Both the position numbers and the translations under genes were made by a program. This document shows positions 60,855 through 64,000 of a DNA stretch of 64,000 nt, in pieces (within the stretch, counting starts at the first letter, position 1; each line of letters opens with the position of its first letter). The DNA comes from Taenia hydatigena. Taxonomy: Eukaryota; Platyhelminthes; Cestoda; Cyclophyllidea; Taeniidae. The notes beneath the pieces were generated by a model. The model saw only the letters and a program-made list of their open reading frames with translations, did no database searches and was not told the origin of the DNA. The DNA is taken from NCBI GenBank assembly GCA_036345935.2, contig JADWOT020000575.1, forward strand, positions 62,001-126,000, read 5' to 3'.

Positions 60855-62072
60855 CTAAGGACACCAGGGCAAATACAACCAGTACAGTCGGTGGTTGTTG
60901 GGCTCATTTCCAGACCATGCATTCTGGCAGAGTTCTATCCTTAGGAGTCTCCAATTCCAATGTCGGCAGCAATTTTTTGCACAGAGGCTGTTTGATACAC
61001 TGGTTGCGGAAACACGAGTATCCCATCGGCATTTGCTGCAACTAGTTCCAGATATATACGGCTGTTTTCCATAATAGTTTCCCTTAAAGAAGTTCACTAT
61101 CCCCGTCACAACTGCACATGTCAAAGCTGTGTTGCTTTAACATCTAAACAGTCATCCATTAATTCCACCAGCCACCCGATCAAGTAGCCGTTCGAAAGAG
61201 AATCACACTTACGCGGTCATGTATTGACACACAGTAAAATATTGTGGATTTATCCATCCAGATCGCACATTGTCACACTGCCGCATGGCACAGCCCACCA
61301 GACTCGAATTCGCCCACACCATCTGGTTGTGCACAAAAAAGCATAACAAGCCATACTATGTGGTGGTTAGCCGCATAACACCATTTTCTATACTTCCACT
61401 CATATACGTCTACTCTCTCAACCCGCGTGAAATTGCAAGTAGGCTTGCAATACTTGGGAAGAAATGACCTTACAAAGCACACTCGATGGCATCCATGCGC
61501 TGCACCTAATTAATGGTATGCACATGCTGTTCTCTTACCTGTGTGTAATGATCGCACACGTAGCTGCAAGAGTTGTTGAAATAATTGTAGTACTTGTCTT
61601 CACTCTTCCAGCTACAAGCGGCTTCGGTGATAGGTGGCTTAAAGCCACTGATAAACGCCAAGTCCCGCGTATTGTGGATATCGACTCCAATCTGGATGCT
61701 CGAACCTGCATCGACTGGCCCAATAATCTGCCAGTAGTTCCAGTTCAATCGAGTACTCCTGGGTAAGTGGAAAAAAAGTTATGAAATGCAGCCGCTGACC
61801 ACGGACGTAAGAAGAAACGTGCCATTAGTAGCATATCGCTAGCAGGAGGGTACACTCTTTCTCGAACTTCCCAATGAGCCTCTAGCATTTGGGTCCTTTC
61901 ACGTCTGTGGATGCCTGATGAGATGCAGCAATCAGGCTGAAGACTATCACAAAGAGACCTGGCAAAGCGAAAGTTATGCAGAATCACCACTTCGCCTGCG
62001 CAGAGCAACATACGAGTGTAAAACTGACATTTACTCGGTAATTGTCAACTCACCGTTTCGTGGGCACATCAT
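60855..62072 (-). pseudogene. CAP/SCP-TAPS (venom allergen-like) pseudogene B
   Basis: Nearly complete CAP gene. Exon 1 (62072-62054): MMCPRN, GTGAGT donor. Exon 2 (61958-61823): signal peptide (LFVIVFSLIAAS), then after a one-base loss MLEAHWEVRERVYPPASDML. Exon 3 (61758-61539, after TTACCCAG): LELLADYWASRCRFEHPDWS and PQYAGLG, a frame break near 61635, then SGFKPPITEAACSWKSEDKY, CSYVCDHYTQ and a GTAAGA donor. Exon 4 (61322-61213): MVWANSSLVGCAMRQC, the CAP signature after HYTQ, to FTVCQY. Exon 5 (from about 61111): GNYYGKQPYISGTSCSKC, the Cys-rich end. Exons 1-4 are in phase; exon 4 to 5 is one base out as I read it. The exon 2 donor is GC where copy A has GT. Secreted family; this copy looks recently inactivated. 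A sequencing error at one break is possible but unlikely at all of them. Confidence 0.85.
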
Positions 62073-62460
62073 TGTGGCAAGTGGGCTAGGAGGGCGAGGG
62101 TTCCCCACCTATTTATACGTGAAATGTGGCATAGTGAGATATGGCGCGAAAGCCTCTTCAAGCAAAGCAGGTCAAGCAGGCTTTGTGCAACAGATCTGTC
62201 AAACAGAATCACCCCCAATTCCACAATGTTAGGGTAATGGCAAACTCGTCACCATCACATGCTACATAGCAGCAGATTTATGTAGCCAGCATGCCTCTAT
62301 CTCAGAATTTCTGCAGAATGTATAATGCGTTTTGCAACGTTTACACCAAATCGTTTCCAAATAGACCAGTTCAGTATAGTAGACGATCAGATTGAGCCAT
62401 CCTCTTGGCAAAGTAGCCATCACCTCTATCATCACATGAAAGTGACGATAAGTCATTCCC
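62073..62460 (-). repeat. 5' flank of CAP copy B, shared with A and C
   Basis: The reverse complement matches 38640-39058 (CAP copy A flank). Landmarks: CACTTTCATGTGATGATAGA against CGCTTTCATGTGATAGGGGT; GGAAACGATTTGGTGTAAAC against GAAACGATTTAGCATGAAC; and GACAGATCTGTTGCACAAAG against CAGACCTGTTACAAAG. The shared flank extends well past the first exon, so promoter DNA was copied with the gene. The part at 62231-62315 forms an inverted pair with 63660-63760. Confidence 0.75.
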
Positions 62461-62464
62461 TTCC

Positions 62465-63585
62465 TCCCTCACGCAACTTTCCCATTGGCCAACGCTCCCA
62501 CCCTCCCAAGTTTGCTCCTTCCCTTCTGCATTCTACACAACCAAGCATGCCCTTTTCCACTCAGTCAAGTCAGCCAAACACGCTGCCACCAGATGCAGAG
62601 ATAACAAAACTACTCACCCCGTTATTGACTGCAAATGATTCGCATTGCTTTCGAGGCCAGTAAAAAGGCAACTGATAGTTTCTATGCTAGGATTTGTGTG
62701 TGATGGAGAGATGGATCTGGGCGCTTTGGTACTGCATGCCTTACGACTAATAAAAACCACCAGATGGGCGAGGTCAGCAGAGGGCTGAATATGTGTTTGC
62801 CACATGTTGTTGACGAATTAAATATTTGGGGGTAAAATTGCTAAAGAAGATACGATGTTCAATTTTTGAGGACTAAGGCGCCTCTGAGGAGAAGCCACTG
62901 ATTGACGCCTGGCAAAATGAACCTACTAAAGTTTGTCTGTACTGTACCATGTGCTTCATCCTTCGTACACTCCTTGCAATCTCTTTTGCGTTACAATGAA
63001 CCGACAATAAAGGCGCAGGTTGACATTAGCAAAACCTAGTTCTGATATGTATCTTTTAATATTTCTTTAATCGGCCTTACTGTTCCATATATCTGAAGTT
63101 GCTTACTTAGGGACTTCAAGTTTCGCATTAAATGTCCAATTAACATGCGTAATAGTTACTTTTTTCTTTAAGTGTACCCTTTAGGCATGCATCGAGAAAA
63201 CAACTCTCGAATCTCGTCCTTCGGTAGCAGGTTGATCCCTCTGACGCCGACAGAGGCCATCCCATAACCTCCAATTGATACGCTCTCGATCTACATTTTG
63301 TCCGAGGTAATAAAGATGACGCAGAGCAATCAGTCTTCTCCTATTGGGTGCAGGCGCAGTAAAGAAGGGAGAACGATGAAATCGCCACACTGTTTATATC
63401 CTCTATACTTTGCTTGAAAACCGTAATCACCTGTTTAAGTTGGCATCAAAATTTAAGTATAGGCGGGTAAAGATGCCGCATTAATGGAGAATGCTAAATA
63501 TGCGGATAGCACCGTCATTTATCGGCCGCTACATTATCTGTATTTGCGTTCCACCACCTAACATAAATTCATCCACATAAATCCG
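62465..63585. other. spacer between inverted arms; no recognisable gene
   Basis: Short ORFs only, with pyrimidine-rich sequence to about 62560. The minus ORFs at 62614-62805 and 63181-63390 have no recognised motif. Confidence 0.4.
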
Positions 63586-63589
63586 TGAA

Positions 63590-63850
63590 AAACTAATGTA
63601 CTTTATGATTAACTCGACTTCAAATAGTTTAAATGCATCACATTTTCTGTGAAACTTCTGCGCTACACTAACATACATTAGCTGGCTGAGATATAGGCAT
63701 ATTAGTTGTGAAAATCTGCCTGCCGTGCAGCATGTGATGGCGATGAGTTCGCTGTTGCTCCAACGTTGTAGAATAGAGGTTATTTTGTATGACAGACCTG
63801 CTGCACAAAGTTTGCTTGACCTACCATGATTGACGAGGCTATCGCTCCAT
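63590..63850 (+). repeat. third copy (C) of CAP 5' flank
   Basis: Direct match to 38770-38990 and inverted match to 62150-62330. Landmarks: GGCTGAGATATAGGCATATTAGTTGTG against GGCTGAGATATCGGCATATTAGTCGTG, CAGACCTGCTGCACAAAG, and ACCATGATTGACGAGGCTATCG against ACCATGATTGGCGGGGCTATCG. Similarity fades at about 63850, before the position of exon 1, so no CAP coding sequence is visible. The 133-codon minus ORF at 63529-63930 is a shadow of this repeat. Confidence 0.75.
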
Positions 63851-64000
63851 ATCTCTCTTTGTCGCCCGTTCTCCTCTCTAGTGAGATAGAAGGGTGTTAC
63901 AGGCGTAAAGTAGACAGGATATGGCATCAACGCACATTATTCAGGCTCTCGATTACATTTGGAGACAGACTCCCCAATTCCATATCCGCACTTTATTTCC

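Noticed and set aside
63529..63930. 133-codon minus ORF at the right end
   Set aside because: It is the antisense of repeat copy C (CAP 5' flank) and is not preserved in the A or B flanks.
1..64000. Recognisable retrotransposon or DNA-transposon enzymes
   Set aside because: None of the translated frames shows reverse transcriptase, integrase, endonuclease or transposase motifs that I can recognise. Mobile elements may be present as non-coding or heavily decayed copies, but I cannot name one.
1..64000. CRISPR arrays, operons or bacterial-type genes
   Set aside because: No regularly spaced direct repeats with unique spacers, no long tightly packed ORFs and no ribosome-binding pattern. The window is eukaryotic in character.

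Overview
The window looks like metazoan nuclear DNA from a large, repeat-rich genome. There are no long uninterrupted ORFs (the longest is about 165 codons), no operons, and split exons with GT-AG borders. There are pol III genes (5S rRNA, initiator tRNA-Met, tRNA-Ser) and many decayed gene copies. The clearest protein family is the CAP/SCP-TAPS (venom allergen-like, VAL) secreted proteins, which are strongly expanded in parasitic flatworms and nematodes. The 5S sequence also fits a flatworm reasonably well. A parasitic platyhelminth is my best guess, but the sequence does not prove it.

Layout: 1-9.4 kb is built from old duplications. A block of about 1.5 kb (1726-3260) returns at 7720-9260, and a shorter unit occurs three times between 3.8 and 6.4 kb. 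From 9.4 to 13.6 kb I see almost nothing recognisable. From 13.7 to 15.3 kb several phase-compatible exons on the + strand suggest the 3' end of a gene, ending in a Ser/Gly-rich segment with a hydrophobic GPI-signal-like tail and a polyadenylation signal. An HSP70 pseudogene lies at 18.5-19.1 kb. A 5S rRNA gene with a T-run terminator is at 21.6 kb. An inverted pair of tRNA-Ser copies is at 26.3-26.6 kb, and further tRNA relics (Pro, Ser) are at 31.9 and 32.9 kb.

The right half (35-64 kb) is a patchwork of segmental duplications. Blocks D (35.4-38.0 kb) and E (45.8-49.5 kb) are direct copies that each carry a tRNA-Arg(CCT) relic and possible CAP fragments. CAP gene copies A (+, 39.06-39.58 kb) and B (-, 60.86-62.07 kb) share exon-intron structure and 5' flank. 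A third copy of the 5' flank (C) sits at 63.6-63.85 kb. Both A and B carry disabling changes. Large inverted repeats accompany them. An intact initiator tRNA-Met lies at 43.0 kb.

No reverse transcriptase, transposase or integrase could be recognised. Apart from the pol III genes and possibly the 13.7-15.1 kb exons, I cannot point to a demonstrably functional gene. The main biological content is birth and death of a secreted CAP family inside duplicated, inverted and tRNA-studded DNA.
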